The position numbers and the translations under genes are program-made. The notes under the pieces are model-generated. The model saw nothing but the letters and a program-made list of their open reading frames with translations. It ran no database searches and was not told the origin of the DNA. Positions 1-9,073 of a DNA stretch of 64,000 bases are shown here, piece after piece; positions within the stretch are counted from its first letter, which is position 1; each line of letters opens with the position of its first letter. Source of the DNA: Burkholderiales bacterium RIFCSPHIGHO2_12_FULL_63_20 (lineage in GTDB: Bacteria; Pseudomonadota; Gammaproteobacteria; Burkholderiales; Burkholderiaceae_C); assembly GCA_001770775.1 (NCBI GenBank), contig MESA01000011.1, positions 5,079-69,078 of the forward strand. The letters run 5' to 3'.

Positions 1-1
1 C

Positions 2-70
2 ATGCAGGCCCAGGAGCTGGTGCACGCCGTGGCCGTGTTTCAGTTGGACCACCACCGCGCGGCGGCCTGA
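2..70 (+). CDS. C-terminal end of a methyl-accepting chemotaxis protein (partial)
   Basis: Only the last 22 codons are inside the window. They read MQAQELVHAVAVFQLD followed by a short His/Ala tail and TGA. The pattern of a Gln/Leu-rich helix ending in AVAVFxLD is typical of the extreme C-terminus of Burkholderiales methyl-accepting chemotaxis proteins, just after the signalling hairpin. The frame is open to the window edge, so the true start lies upstream; the in-frame ATG at position 2 is not expected to be the start. The assignment rests on this short tail only. Confidence 0.5.
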   Translation: MQAQELVHAVAVFQLDHHRAAA

Positions 71-89
71 GCCGCCCCACGCAGCCGGC

Positions 90-971
90 TCAGCCCTTCT
101 TGATCTGGCGCACCATGCCCTCTTGCATGACCGAGGCCACCAGGCGACCATCGCGGGTGAAGTAGCGGCCCGAACACAGCCCGCGGGCCCCACCCGCGTT
201 GGGCGATTCGATCACGTACAGCAGCCAGTCGTCGAGGCGGAAGTCACGGTGGAACCACATGGCGTGGTCCAGGCTGGCCAGGCGCACATCGCCGCGCAGC
301 ATGCTCAACCCATGCGGCTCCGTCGCGGCCAGCAGCAGGCCGTGGTCCGACACATAGGCCAGCAAGGCACGGTGCACGAGCGGGTCATCGGGCAGCGGCG
401 CCAGGGCGCGCACCCACATGGCCGAGCCGCCCGCGTGGGGCACCGGATGCATGGGGTCTTGCGGATTCACCCGGCGCAACTCCAGGCCACGTGGCCCCAG
501 CAGCTTTTCGCTGTAGGGGCGCGGCAGCAGGTGGCGGATGGCATCGCGGCCCACACTTTCGGGCACCAGCCCCTCCGGCCCCGGCTGCGGCGGCATGGCC
601 ACCTGATGTTCCGGCCCCTCATCGGCCGTCTGGAACGAGGCCGTCAGCTCGAAGATGATCTTGCCGCTCTGACGCGCCACGACGCTGCGCATGCTGAAGC
701 TGCGGCCATCGCGCACGCGGTCCACCTCGTAGGTCACCGGGGCATGCTCGCCCGGCAACAGAAAGTAGGCATGCAGCGAATGCACCATGCGCTCGGCAGG
801 CACCGTCAGGCTGGCGGCCATCAAGGCCTGTCCCAGCGCCTGGCCACCAAACAGGGCGGGCGTGCCAATGTCGTCACTTTGAGCCAGGAAATGGTCGTTG
901 CCCTGAGGCGCCAGGCGCATCAGTTCCACCAGGCGGTTCACATCGGGATGGGCAGGCAGCAAATCGGTCAT
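90..971 (-). CDS. tesB: Acyl-CoA thioesterase II
   Basis: Hydrolyses acyl-CoA to free fatty acid and CoA; a cytosolic double hot-dog enzyme. The 293-residue product matches the usual TesB length of about 286. Visible family features are the N-terminal hot-dog with GTPALFGGQALGQAL (about residues 32-46), the SDHGLL segment carrying the catalytic Asp, the SLDHAMWFHR segment, and the C-terminal SVMQEGMVR with the catalytic Gln. I chose the ATG at 971 (MTDLLPAHPD) because the frame upstream of it has no family similarity and runs into the divergent neighbour. It is transcribed divergently from the deacetylase-like gene starting at 1090, so a shared promoter region lies between them. Confidence 0.9.
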   Translation of the reverse strand: MTDLLPAHPDVNRLVELMRLAPQGNDHFLAQSDDIGTPALFGGQALGQALMAASLTVPAERMVHSLHAYFLLPGEHAPVTYEVDRVRDGRSFSMRSVVARQSGKIIFELTASFQTADEGPEHQVAMPPQPGPEGLVPESVGRDAIRHLLPRPYSEKLLGPRGLELRRVNPQDPMHPVPHAGGSAMWVRALAPLPDDPLVHRALLAYVSDHGLLLAATEPHGLSMLRGDVRLASLDHAMWFHRDFRLDDWLLYVIESPNAGGARGLCSGRYFTRDGRLVASVMQEGMVRQIKKG

Positions 972-1089
972 GTCAGTGTCCAAACAACAGCAGTCGTGCA
1001 AGTGCATCAGTATGTACCGAGGACAGAGTGAGTTCGAGACCCCGAACCGCCTTGCAGAACCCGATGCGCACCAAACGCCAAGCCGCACA

Positions 1090-2034
1090 ATGGCAGCTGT
1101 GCAAGCCTTCTACGCCGATCACTTTGTGTTGCCCCTGCCGGATGGGCACCGCTTTCCCATGGCCAAGTACGAGATGCTGCGTGACCAGATCACGGCGCAT
1201 CTCCCTGCGGTCAGCTTGCAGCAGGCCGAGCCGGCCGACGATGCCGCCCTGTCCCTGGTGCATGACCCGGCCTACATCGACGCCGTGCGGCACGGCACCC
1301 TGAGCGCAGCACAGCAACGCGAAATCGGCTTTCCGTGGAGCCCCGGCATGAACGAGCGCGCCCGCCGCTCGGTGGGTGCCACCGTGCAGGCCTGCCGCGT
1401 GGCCCTGTCGGGCGAAGGGGTGGCGGCCAACTTGGCCGGCGGCACCCACCACGCCTATGCCGACAAAGGCAGCGGCTTTTGCGTGTTCAACGACGCTGCC
1501 GTGGCCGCCCGTCTGATGCAGCTCGAACGCCTGCGCGCCGGCATCGACCCGCCCTCGCGTCCCTTGCAGGTGGCCATCATCGACCTGGACGTGCACCAGG
1601 GCAACGGCAGCGCGCGCATCTTCCAGAACGACCCCAGCGTGTTCACCCTGTCCCTGCACGGGGCCAAGAACTTCCCCTTCCGCAAAGAGCCCAGCGACTG
1701 CGACATCGACCTGCCCGATGGCTGCACCGACGCACCCTACCTGGCCGCGCTGGAGGAGGGCCTGGCCGAGGTGGAGCGCCGATGCGAGCCCGGATTGGTG
1801 ATCTACCTGGCCGGCGCCGACCCGCACGAGGGCGATCGCCTGGGGCGCCTGCGCCTGAGTGACGCCGGCATGGCCGCCCGCGACCAGCGCGTGTTCGACT
1901 GGGCCTGGCAGCGCCACCTGCCGATCGCCATGGCGATGGCTGGCGGCTACGGCCACGACATCCAGACCACGGTGCGGGTGCAGCTGAACACCTACCGCAT
2001 CGCCCAGGCGGCGTGGGCGCGCTGGCAAGGCTGA
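1090..2034 (+). CDS. Histone deacetylase-fold protein (class IV/HDAC11-like)
   Basis: Predicted zinc-dependent amidohydrolase of the arginase/deacetylase superfamily, cytosolic, 314 residues. Motifs seen in order: GGTHHAYADKGSGFCVFND (active-site His pair), IIDLDVHQGNGSA (Asp and His zinc ligands), GADPHEGDRLG (second zinc Asp) and AGGYG (catalytic Tyr region). All expected ligands are present. The LSLHGAKNFPFRK segment is more like the class IV/HDAC11-like bacterial branch than like acetoin-utilisation AcuC. The natural substrate is unknown: acetyl-lysine, acetylpolyamine or another acyl amide are possible. I placed the start at the ATG at 1090 because homologous sequence begins at MAAVQAFYADHF; the frame is open from 970. 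It is a distant paralogue of the gene at 8142. Confidence 0.85.
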   Translation: MAAVQAFYADHFVLPLPDGHRFPMAKYEMLRDQITAHLPAVSLQQAEPADDAALSLVHDPAYIDAVRHGTLSAAQQREIGFPWSPGMNERARRSVGATVQACRVALSGEGVAANLAGGTHHAYADKGSGFCVFNDAAVAARLMQLERLRAGIDPPSRPLQVAIIDLDVHQGNGSARIFQNDPSVFTLSLHGAKNFPFRKEPSDCDIDLPDGCTDAPYLAALEEGLAEVERRCEPGLVIYLAGADPHEGDRLGRLRLSDAGMAARDQRVFDWAWQRHLPIAMAMAGGYGHDIQTTVRVQLNTYRIAQAAWARWQG

Positions 2035-2191
2035 CCCGAGAGCTGAGACAAGTTGAGGGGCTATGCCGCGCACGCGGCAGGCTTGGGACTACCATGTCCG
2101 CCAAACCCAAGAGGCACAGGCAAACCCTGATCCGACGCGCCTCCAGCCTCCCCCGGTGTCCGATAAACTGGACCGTTCACCTGTCCGGAAC

Positions 2192-2197
2192 AAGGAG
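2192..2197 (+). promoter_or_regulatory. Shine-Dalgarno AAGGAG fixing a GTG start
   Basis: AAGGAG lies eight bases ahead of GTG at 2206, which supports this non-ATG start for the methyltransferase gene. Confidence 0.8.
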
Positions 2198-2205
2198 CGT
2201 CTGTT

Positions 2206-3033
2206 GTGAAAATTGGCAATGAACTGCCACACGCCTTGTCTCCGGTGTGCCAAACCCTGCTCATCCCCCTGGTGGCCCGTGCGCGCGGTGGCGCGTGTTT
2301 TCCGGCACTGGCCTGTCACGATGCCGCGGCCGAGCAACTGCTCGAACAACTCGACATCGACCTGCGCCCTTACCTGAAAGACCGTGTCACGCTGCAGTTC
2401 ATCCTGTGGCGCACCCGGGTCATTCAGGCGACGGGTCGCGCGTTTTTCAAGGACCACCCCGACAGCCAGGGCGTCAACCTGGGCTGCGGCCTGTCACAAC
2501 ACTTTCAATGGCTGGATCAGGGCACCAACCATTGGCTCGACAGTGACCTGCCCGAGGTGATGGCCCTGCGCGACACCTGCCTCGCGGCCGATGTGCCCCG
2601 TCAGCATCACGCCGAAGTCGACCTGCGCACGCCCGGCTGGTGGCAACGCCTGGGTCTGCCCAGTGGCCCCCATGACAAGCCGGTGTTCGTGCTCTGCGAG
2701 GGGGTGCTGATGTACCTGACACCGGCGCAGGTCGAGGCCGTGCTGGCCGAGTTTGCCGAACAGGCACCGCCCGGCTCGCGCATGGTGCTCGACACCATGT
2801 CCCGGGTGGGACGTGGCATGGCCCGCTTCCATCCGACCGTGGGCCCCACCGGCGCGCAATTCCTGTGGTGCCCCGGCAGTGCGCAAGAGCTCACCCGCCC
2901 CCACCCACGCTTGAGCCTGCTGAACACGCGCAGCGTCTCGGAATGCTATGGCTGGCTGGGCTCGGTCGCCGAAACCTGGTGGATGCCGGTGACTGGCACC
3001 CCGATGTACGCCATGGTCACGCTGGGCGTCTGA
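2206..3033 (+). CDS. Class I SAM-dependent methyltransferase, LCM/O-methyltransferase family
   Basis: Predicted to transfer a methyl group from S-adenosylmethionine, probably to an oxygen or carboxylate. The 275-residue protein resembles the leucine carboxyl methyltransferase-like family (PF04072), which includes O-methyltransferases of secondary metabolism. Seen: an N-terminal helical region with RTRVIQ, the SAM-binding GVNLGCGLSQHF (about residues 88-99), WLDSDLPEV (acidic residue after strand 2) and FVLCEGVLMYLTPAQV (about 165-180), a characteristic family segment. The GTG at 2206 has an AAGGAG eight bases upstream. No pathway partner is next to it, so the substrate cannot be inferred. It stands alone between a deacetylase-like gene and the long HD-GYP sensor. 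Confidence 0.8.
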   Translation: MKIGNELPHALSPVCQTLLIPLVARARGGACFPALACHDAAAEQLLEQLDIDLRPYLKDRVTLQFILWRTRVIQATGRAFFKDHPDSQGVNLGCGLSQHFQWLDQGTNHWLDSDLPEVMALRDTCLAADVPRQHHAEVDLRTPGWWQRLGLPSGPHDKPVFVLCEGVLMYLTPAQVEAVLAEFAEQAPPGSRMVLDTMSRVGRGMARFHPTVGPTGAQFLWCPGSAQELTRPHPRLSLLNTRSVSECYGWLGSVAETWWMPVTGTPMYAMVTLGV

Positions 3034-3123
3034 GCGCCCCCCTTCCGACACCGCGCCACGTCAAACAAAACCCCTCCTCATGGCGCTAGACTGAGCCTCT
3101 CGCCGCCCTGACTGCGCCACACA

Positions 3124-6100
3124 GTGACTGTCCCCTCCTCCGTGACCGACACCGCCTGGGTGCCCTCCAGCCCGGGTACCGCGCACACCCGCGGCCCACT
3201 GCGTACCCTGCTGCCCCCCACCCTCATGGCCCTGGCCACCTGGTGGGCCAGCCAGCAGGGCTATCTGCTGGGGCACATGCTGGCCGAGCTGATCTCCGCG
3301 GTGGTGGCCTGGACGGCCCTGGCCGTGGCCACCACCTCGGTGCAGTTCACCCGCAACCACTTCGTGGTGTTCATTGCCGTGGGCATCGGCTGGTGTGCAG
3401 GGCTGGACCTGCTGCACACGCTGACCTTCAAGGGCATGAACCTGCTCCCCCTGGACAGCGCCAATCCCCCCACCCAGTTCTGGGTGGCCGCGCGTTTCCT
3501 GCAGGCGACCACGCTGCTGCTGGCGCCGCTCATGCTGCGCCGCACGCTGACCGTGATTCCCATGCACCTGGCCTTCGGCAGCGCCACCGTGCTGTGTGTG
3601 CTGCTGATTGCGTCTGGCAGTTTCCCCACGGCCTACATCGACGGGCAGGGGCTGACGCCTTTCAAGATTTATGCCGAGTACGTGATCATTGCCATGATGG
3701 GCGTGGCCGCGCTGCTGTACTGGCGCCATCGTGCCTTGATGCCAGTGCACCTGTTCCAGCGCCTGCTGGCTGCCGCCTTGGTCATGATGGTGGCGGAGTT
3801 CGCCTTCACCCGCTACGTCAGCGTGTATGCCAACGCCAACCTCGTCGGCCACCTGCTCAAGATCTACGCCTACTGGTTCGTGTACGACGCGCTGGTGCAG
3901 CACACCCTGCAGGCGCCCTTCGACATGCTGGCCCGCACCGCCAGCCGCTACGACGCCGTGCCAGAGCCCACCGTGGTCGTGGCCGCCGATGGCACCATCC
4001 AGCAGGCCAACCAGGCCGCCGCACGGTGGGTGGGCCAGTCACCTGCAGCCCTGGTCGGACAATCGGTCCGCACCCTGCTTCACCCCGCCCAAGACGCTGC
4101 CGAGGTCTGCCCGGTGTGCCAGCGTCTGCAACAGGCCCGTACCGGCTTCCTGCTCACCCTCGATCTGCCCGGCCAGCGTACCGTGGAGTGCCACGCCGCC
4201 CCGCTGCACGGCGACGGGCCGCATGCCGCCTGGGTGCTGGTGCTGCGTGACGTCACCGAACGCGAGCGTCTGAGCCGTGAGCGCGAAAGCCTGGTGCATG
4301 ACCTCAACGAGCGCGTCAAGGAGCTGCGCGGCCTGCACGGTGTCGCCAACCTGCTGAAAAGTTCCGAGCTGGATCTGCAGGGCAAGCTGGACAAACTGGT
4401 GGCCCTGCTGCCGCCTTGCTTCGTGCTGCCCAATGAGGTTCAAGCCTGCATCGACAGCAGCTGGGGGCATTTTGGCGCCAGTCTGCCCAGCCCCGTGCCT
4501 CGACGCCATCTGCAGGCCAGCATCGAGCGCAACGGCGTGCTCGTCGGCCACATCCACACCTGGTACCCCGACGCGCTCAACACCCCGCTGGCCACCTTCC
4601 TGCCTGAGGAGCGGGAGCTGGTCACCAGTGTGGCGGCCCAGCTCAATGAAACGCTGCAGCGCGTGCAGGCCGCCGAACGCGTCCAGCGCCTGACCTCTCT
4701 GTACGACATGCTCAGCGCCACCAGTCGGGAGGTGGCGCGGCGACAGCAGCGTGACGACATCCTGAGCGCCCTGCTCGGGGTCTTGCGCCGACATGGCGCC
4801 TTTCCAGCCCTGTTCATCGCCGTAGACGGCGGCGTCGGCACACCCCTGCGTCTGCACCTGCATCACGGGCTCACGTCCGAGCAGGTGGGCGTGCTCAACG
4901 AGCTGCTGGCGCAGCCCATGAGCCCCTTCGACCCCTCACAGACACGCCTGGCGCAAGGCCACGTCGTATCACAGCGGGTTCCGATGCCACCTGCACGTGC
5001 CATCGGGCATACGCTCCCCCCGTCGGCCTCTGAAAGCTGGCTCCACAGCCTCATGCACCGAGGCTTGGGCCATCAGGCGCTCATGGCGCTGCGCTGTGAG
5101 GGACGTCCGGTCGGCATCGTGGGACTGTATGCCCATGGTCTGAGCGATCTGGATGCCGAACAGACCCGCCTGCTGGAAGACATCGCCAGTGAGGTCCATG
5201 CCGCGCTCGACCGGGCGGCCTCACAGGCCCGCAGTGAGAACGCCGAAGAAACGGCGGAGCAGATGTCGCGTCGCTTCGCACAGATCTTCCACGCCAGCCC
5301 GGTCCCGATGCAACTACAACGCCGCTCGGACCTGCGCATGCTGGCGCTGAACGCCGCTCACCAGCAGTGGCTGGGCTACGCGCTCTCTGACGTGGCGGAA
5401 GAGTCGCAATGGTTCGACAGTGTGTATGCCGACGAAGCTGAGCGCGCTCTGTTCATCCGTCATTGGCATGACAGTCTCGCACGCAGCCAGGACGGTCAAC
5501 CGGTTTCGTCCCCCGAATTGACCTTGCGCTGCAAGGACGGCAGCGTGCGCATTGCCCGCGGCACCCTGACGGTGGTGGGCGACGACGTGATCGTGGCCTG
5601 GACCGATCTCACCGACATCCGCCGCAGAGAGCAGGCGCTGCGCGACAGCGAGCAGCGCTTTCGCAGCATGGTGGAGCAGACCATCAGCGGCATTTATGTG
5701 CGCCGCGAAGGCCGCTTCATTTACGTCAACCCACGCTTCGGCGAGATCCTCGGCTATGCCCCCGCCGAGCTGATGGGCCAGGACGTGTTGCGCCACACGA
5801 TGCTCGAAGGCGACAGACTGGCCCGCATCCGGGAGAGCATCGCCCAGATCGACGCTGGCACGCTGCCCAGCGCCAGCTACAGCGTACCGATGCGCCGCAA
5901 GGACGGCCAGGTGATCGAGCTGGGCATCCACGCCAAGCGCATCATCTGGGACGACGGCCTGCCCGCCACCATCGTGATGGCGCAGGACATCACCGAGCGC
6001 AAAGAGAGCGAAGACCAGATCGCCGGCTATGTGCAGCAGCTCGAAGCCGCCATGCAGGGCACCTTGCAGGCGGTCTCCAACATGGTCGAGATGCGAGACC

Positions 6101-6621
6101 CCTACACCGCCGGCCACGAGCGCCACGTCGGCCTGATCGCCGGGGCCATCGCCCGCGAGCTGGGATGGGACGAAGCGCGTTGCCGCGACCTGGAAATGAT
6201 CGGCCTGGTCCACGACATCGGCAAGATCGCCGTGCCCTCGGAAATCCTGACCAAACCCACCCGCCTGTCCAGGCTCGAAATGGAGTTGATGAAAGGCCAT
6301 GCCCAGGCGGGCTACGAGATCCTCAAGGATGTGCCCTTCCGCACCCCGGTGGCCGAGATCATCCGCCAGCACCACGAGCGCCTGGATGGCAGCGGCTACC
6401 CGCGCGGACTCAAAGGCGACGAGATCCTGCCCGAGGCCCGTGTGCTGGCGGTGGCCGACGTGCTGGAGTCCATGTCCTCACACCGGCCCTATCGGCCGGC
6501 CGTGGGCATCGACGCTGCCCTGGCCGAGCTGATGAACAACCAGGGCACCTTGTTCGATCCCGAGGCGGTGGGCGCGGCGGTGCGCCTCGTCCGCGAGCGG
6601 GGTTACGCCTTACCCACCTGA
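3124..6621 (+). CDS. MASE3-PAS-GAF-PAS-PAS-HD-GYP membrane sensor, predicted c-di-GMP phosphodiesterase
   Basis: A 1165-residue inner-membrane signalling protein. Residues about 25-265 carry roughly seven hydrophobic segments with the look of a MASE3 integral-membrane sensor. A PAS domain follows (about 275-385), then a coiled linker, one or two GAF-like regions (about 390-700), two further PAS domains (about 720-965, ending in PAC-like TERKESEDQ) and a C-terminal HD-GYP domain (about 980-1160). The HD-GYP core is intact: HDIGKIAVP near residue 1030 and HHERLDGSGYP near 1083, so c-di-GMP hydrolysis is expected. The start is a GTG at 3124; no upstream ATG fits. Its last 12 bases overlap the 3' end of the convergent GGDEF gene. 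Confidence 0.9.
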   Translation: MTVPSSVTDTAWVPSSPGTAHTRGPLRTLLPPTLMALATWWASQQGYLLGHMLAELISAVVAWTALAVATTSVQFTRNHFVVFIAVGIGWCAGLDLLHTLTFKGMNLLPLDSANPPTQFWVAARFLQATTLLLAPLMLRRTLTVIPMHLAFGSATVLCVLLIASGSFPTAYIDGQGLTPFKIYAEYVIIAMMGVAALLYWRHRALMPVHLFQRLLAAALVMMVAEFAFTRYVSVYANANLVGHLLKIYAYWFVYDALVQHTLQAPFDMLARTASRYDAVPEPTVVVAADGTIQQANQAAARWVGQSPAALVGQSVRTLLHPAQDAAEVCPVCQRLQQARTGFLLTLDLPGQRTVECHAAPLHGDGPHAAWVLVLRDVTERERLSRERESLVHDLNERVKELRGLHGVANLLKSSELDLQGKLDKLVALLPPCFVLPNEVQACIDSSWGHFGASLPSPVPRRHLQASIERNGVLVGHIHTWYPDALNTPLATFLPEERELVTSVAAQLNETLQRVQAAERVQRLTSLYDMLSATSREVARRQQRDDILSALLGVLRRHGAFPALFIAVDGGVGTPLRLHLHHGLTSEQVGVLNELLAQPMSPFDPSQTRLAQGHVVSQRVPMPPARAIGHTLPPSASESWLHSLMHRGLGHQALMALRCEGRPVGIVGLYAHGLSDLDAEQTRLLEDIASEVHAALDRAASQARSENAEETAEQMSRRFAQIFHASPVPMQLQRRSDLRMLALNAAHQQWLGYALSDVAEESQWFDSVYADEAERALFIRHWHDSLARSQDGQPVSSPELTLRCKDGSVRIARGTLTVVGDDVIVAWTDLTDIRRREQALRDSEQRFRSMVEQTISGIYVRREGRFIYVNPRFGEILGYAPAELMGQDVLRHTMLEGDRLARIRESIAQIDAGTLPSASYSVPMRRKDGQVIELGIHAKRIIWDDGLPATIVMAQDITERKESEDQIAGYVQQLEAAMQGTLQAVSNMVEMRDPYTAGHERHVGLIAGAIARELGWDEARCRDLEMIGLVHDIGKIAVPSEILTKPTRLSRLEMELMKGHAQAGYEILKDVPFRTPVAEIIRQHHERLDGSGYPRGLKGDEILPEARVLAVADVLESMSSHRPYRPAVGIDAALAELMNNQGTLFDPEAVGAAVRLVRERGYALPT

Positions 6622-7878
6622 CACCTGATTGCGCCCTGCGTGCTTGGCCTGGTAGAGCGCCTGGTCGACACGCTCGATCAAGCTGACCAGGGTCTCGCCC
6701 CGCTGCAACTCGGCCACCCCCATCGACACCGTCACGCGCCCCACCTCCCCCTGCTCGGCATCGGCCACGCGTTCACGTAGGCGCTCGGCCTGCAGCAGCG
6801 CCGCAGCCTGCTCGCAATAGGGCAACACCAGCAGAAACTCCTCGCCACCCCAGCGCACCACGCTGTCGGTGGCGCGCACCCCGGTGCGCAGCACCCCCGC
6901 GACACGCTGCAGCACCTGGTCGCCTGCCGGGTGCCCCCATGTGTCGTTGATGGCCTTGAAGTGGTCCACATCGGCCATGATCAGACAAAACGGCTTCAGC
7001 CCTTCGCGGGCGGCCAGGAAGGCCCGCTCCAGTTGCCACTCGCCGGCGCGGCGGTTCAGCAGGTCGGTCAAGGGGTCCCGTGTGGCCTGCTCCCTCAAGG
7101 TTTGCTCGGTGTGCGCACGCGCGGTCTGATCCCGGATCACGCTGACAAAGTGGGTCACCGCCCCACCGGCATCGCGGATGGGGGAGACGGTTTCCTCACA
7201 ATGAATCAGGTGCCCCTGCTTGTGCCGGTTGATGAACACCGCCCGAAAGGTCTGCCCTGACTGAATGGCTGCCCAGAGGCGGCCATAGAAGGCCTCACTG
7301 TGCTCACCGGATTTGAGCATGGAGGGGTTCTGACCCAGAGCCTCGACCCGGCTGTAGCCGGTGATCAACTCGAAGCCTTGGTTGACGAACTCGATCTCGC
7401 CCTGGGCATTGGCAATCATCACCGCATCCTGGGTGGCATCCAGCGCCTGCGCCAGCAACCGGCTAGTGGCCCGCGCCTCCGTCACCGCGCTGATGTCCTG
7501 CTGAACCGAAACGTAATGGGTGGTGATGCCCGCCTCGTCCTTCACCGGCGAAATGCTCCACTCCACGGTGTAGGGGCGACCATCCTTGCGGTAATTGATG
7601 GCCGAGCCTCGGAAGAACCGGTCGGCCCGGAGGCACTCTCGCAGGCTCTGGAGCACCTCCGGGCTGGTCAAGGGCCCCTGCAGAATGCGAGGCGTCTGAC
7701 CCAGCAACTCGGCCTCGCTGTAGCCCGTCATCTCGCACAAGGCCGGGTTGGCGTACACGATGCGCGGGCCCAGAGGCCCCGGCTGCGCATCCGTGACCAT
7801 CACGGCATTGAACGATTGTTCCACGGCGGAGCGCAGCAAGCTTGCATGTCCCAGCCATGTCTCATCATGGGAGCTCAT
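6610..7878 (-). CDS. PAS-PAS-GGDEF diguanylate cyclase
   Basis: Predicted to make c-di-GMP from two GTP. The 422-residue protein has no membrane segment. Two PAS/PAC domains (about residues 15-135 and 140-260) precede a GGDEF domain. The active site reads WGGEEF, an accepted GG(D/E)EF variant, and the inhibitory I-site RATD sits five residues before it, so product inhibition is likely. The ATG at 7878 is chosen because AAGGAGGC (7881-7888, minus strand) lies just upstream; the longer open frame to 8028 has no domain content. It is convergent with the HD-GYP sensor, with a 12-base overlap of coding ends, pairing a predicted synthase with a predicted phosphodiesterase. Confidence 0.9.
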   Translation of the reverse strand: MSSHDETWLGHASLLRSAVEQSFNAVMVTDAQPGPLGPRIVYANPALCEMTGYSEAELLGQTPRILQGPLTSPEVLQSLRECLRADRFFRGSAINYRKDGRPYTVEWSISPVKDEAGITTHYVSVQQDISAVTEARATSRLLAQALDATQDAVMIANAQGEIEFVNQGFELITGYSRVEALGQNPSMLKSGEHSEAFYGRLWAAIQSGQTFRAVFINRHKQGHLIHCEETVSPIRDAGGAVTHFVSVIRDQTARAHTEQTLREQATRDPLTDLLNRRAGEWQLERAFLAAREGLKPFCLIMADVDHFKAINDTWGHPAGDQVLQRVAGVLRTGVRATDSVVRWGGEEFLLVLPYCEQAAALLQAERLRERVADAEQGEVGRVTVSMGVAELQRGETLVSLIERVDQALYQAKHAGRNQVSGG

Positions 7879-7880
7879 TT

Positions 7881-7888
7881 GCCTCCTT
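7881..7888 (-). promoter_or_regulatory. Strong Shine-Dalgarno AAGGAGGC for the PAS-PAS-GGDEF gene
   Basis: On the minus strand AAGGAGG precedes ATG at 7878 by a few bases and decides that start over the in-frame upstream codons. Confidence 0.8.
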
Positions 7889-8141
7889 GTCAGGCATCTC
7901 GCCCACGCCGTCGTTCCATGACCCCGCGGGCCGCCATTCGTGCCACCACAATATGACAGTCTAGAACATGGCCCCCTCAGGACATGCCCGACACGACACC
8001 GCGCCCAAGGATCCGCAGCCAGCGCCACACTTGATATGGCGCAAGACCCTCGACGGACACGGGCTTACCGTGGCAACATCACTGTGTCCGATTTCGCCGG
8101 GGCTGCCCATTGCGAGCCCATCCTCCTGACAGGAGCTGCCT

Positions 8142-9068
8142 TTGCTGTCCGCCTACATCACCCACCCTGATTGCGCCCGCCACGAAATGGGCCCGCACCA
8201 CCCCGAGTGCCCCGAGCGACTGGCCGCGATCAACGACATGCTGCTGACCAAGGGTCTGCTCGACTACATGGCCCCCTACGACGCCGAGCCGGCCACCATC
8301 GACCAGCTGGAACGTGCCCACTCGGCGCTGTATGTGCAGGAGCTGTTCGCCGCCTCACCCACCGAGGGCTACCACCACGTCGACCCCGACACCAGCATGA
8401 ACCCGCACACGCTGCAGGCGGCCCTGCGCGCCGCGGGCGCCGTGGTGCAGGCCACCGACCTGGTGCTGGGTGGCAAAGCCCCGTCAGCCTTCTGCAACAT
8501 TCGCCCGCCTGGTCACCATGCCGAGCGCGACTCGGCGCAGGGCTTTTGCTTCTTCAACAACGTGACGGTGGGCATCCGCCACGCGCTGGACGTGCATGGT
8601 CTGGAACGCGTGGCCCTGATCGATTTCGACGTGCACCATGCCAATGGCAGCGAAGACATCCTGCGCGGTGACGAGCGCGTGCTGATGTGCTCCATCTACG
8701 AAAAAGGCCTGTTCCCCGACTCGGGCGATGCCCACGACGGCCCCAACATGGTCAACGTGGGCCTGCCCGCCCGCGTGGGCAGCGACGCCTTCCGCGAGGC
8801 CGTGGTCGAACAATGGCTGCCGGCGCTCGATGCCTTTGCGCCCCAATTGATCTACATCTCGGCCGGCTTCGACGCCCACCGCGAAGATGACATGGGCAAC
8901 CTGGCGTTGGTCGAAGCAGACTATGCCTGGGTCACCCAACAAATCATGCGCCTGGCCGACCGCCACTGCCGGGGCCGGGTCATCTCCTGCCTGGAAGGCG
9001 GCTACGCCCTGAGCGCACTCGCCCGCAGCACCGCCGCCCACGTCCGTTCACTCATCGGCGCCGACTGA
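8142..9068 (+). CDS. Histone deacetylase-family protein (class II-like), putative protein or small-molecule deacetylase
   Basis: A 308-residue zinc-dependent deacetylase-fold enzyme. Motifs in order: HPECPERLAAI near the N-terminus (typical of bacterial class II HDAC-like proteins), RPPGHHAERDSAQGFCFFNN (active-site His pair), LIDFDVHHANGSED (zinc Asp/His), SAGFDAHREDDMGN (zinc Asp) and EGGYAL (catalytic Tyr). The start is a TTG at 8142 with AGGAG at 8131-8135; translation from it gives the expected N-terminus. The gene ends five bases before the Pat-type acetyltransferase gene, implying one transcript. This context suggests that it removes acyl groups from lysines modified by its neighbour, an inference not proven by sequence. 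Confidence 0.88.
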   Translation: MLSAYITHPDCARHEMGPHHPECPERLAAINDMLLTKGLLDYMAPYDAEPATIDQLERAHSALYVQELFAASPTEGYHHVDPDTSMNPHTLQAALRAAGAVVQATDLVLGGKAPSAFCNIRPPGHHAERDSAQGFCFFNNVTVGIRHALDVHGLERVALIDFDVHHANGSEDILRGDERVLMCSIYEKGLFPDSGDAHDGPNMVNVGLPARVGSDAFREAVVEQWLPALDAFAPQLIYISAGFDAHREDDMGNLALVEADYAWVTQQIMRLADRHCRGRVISCLEGGYALSALARSTAAHVRSLIGAD

Positions 9069-9073
9069 CACCC

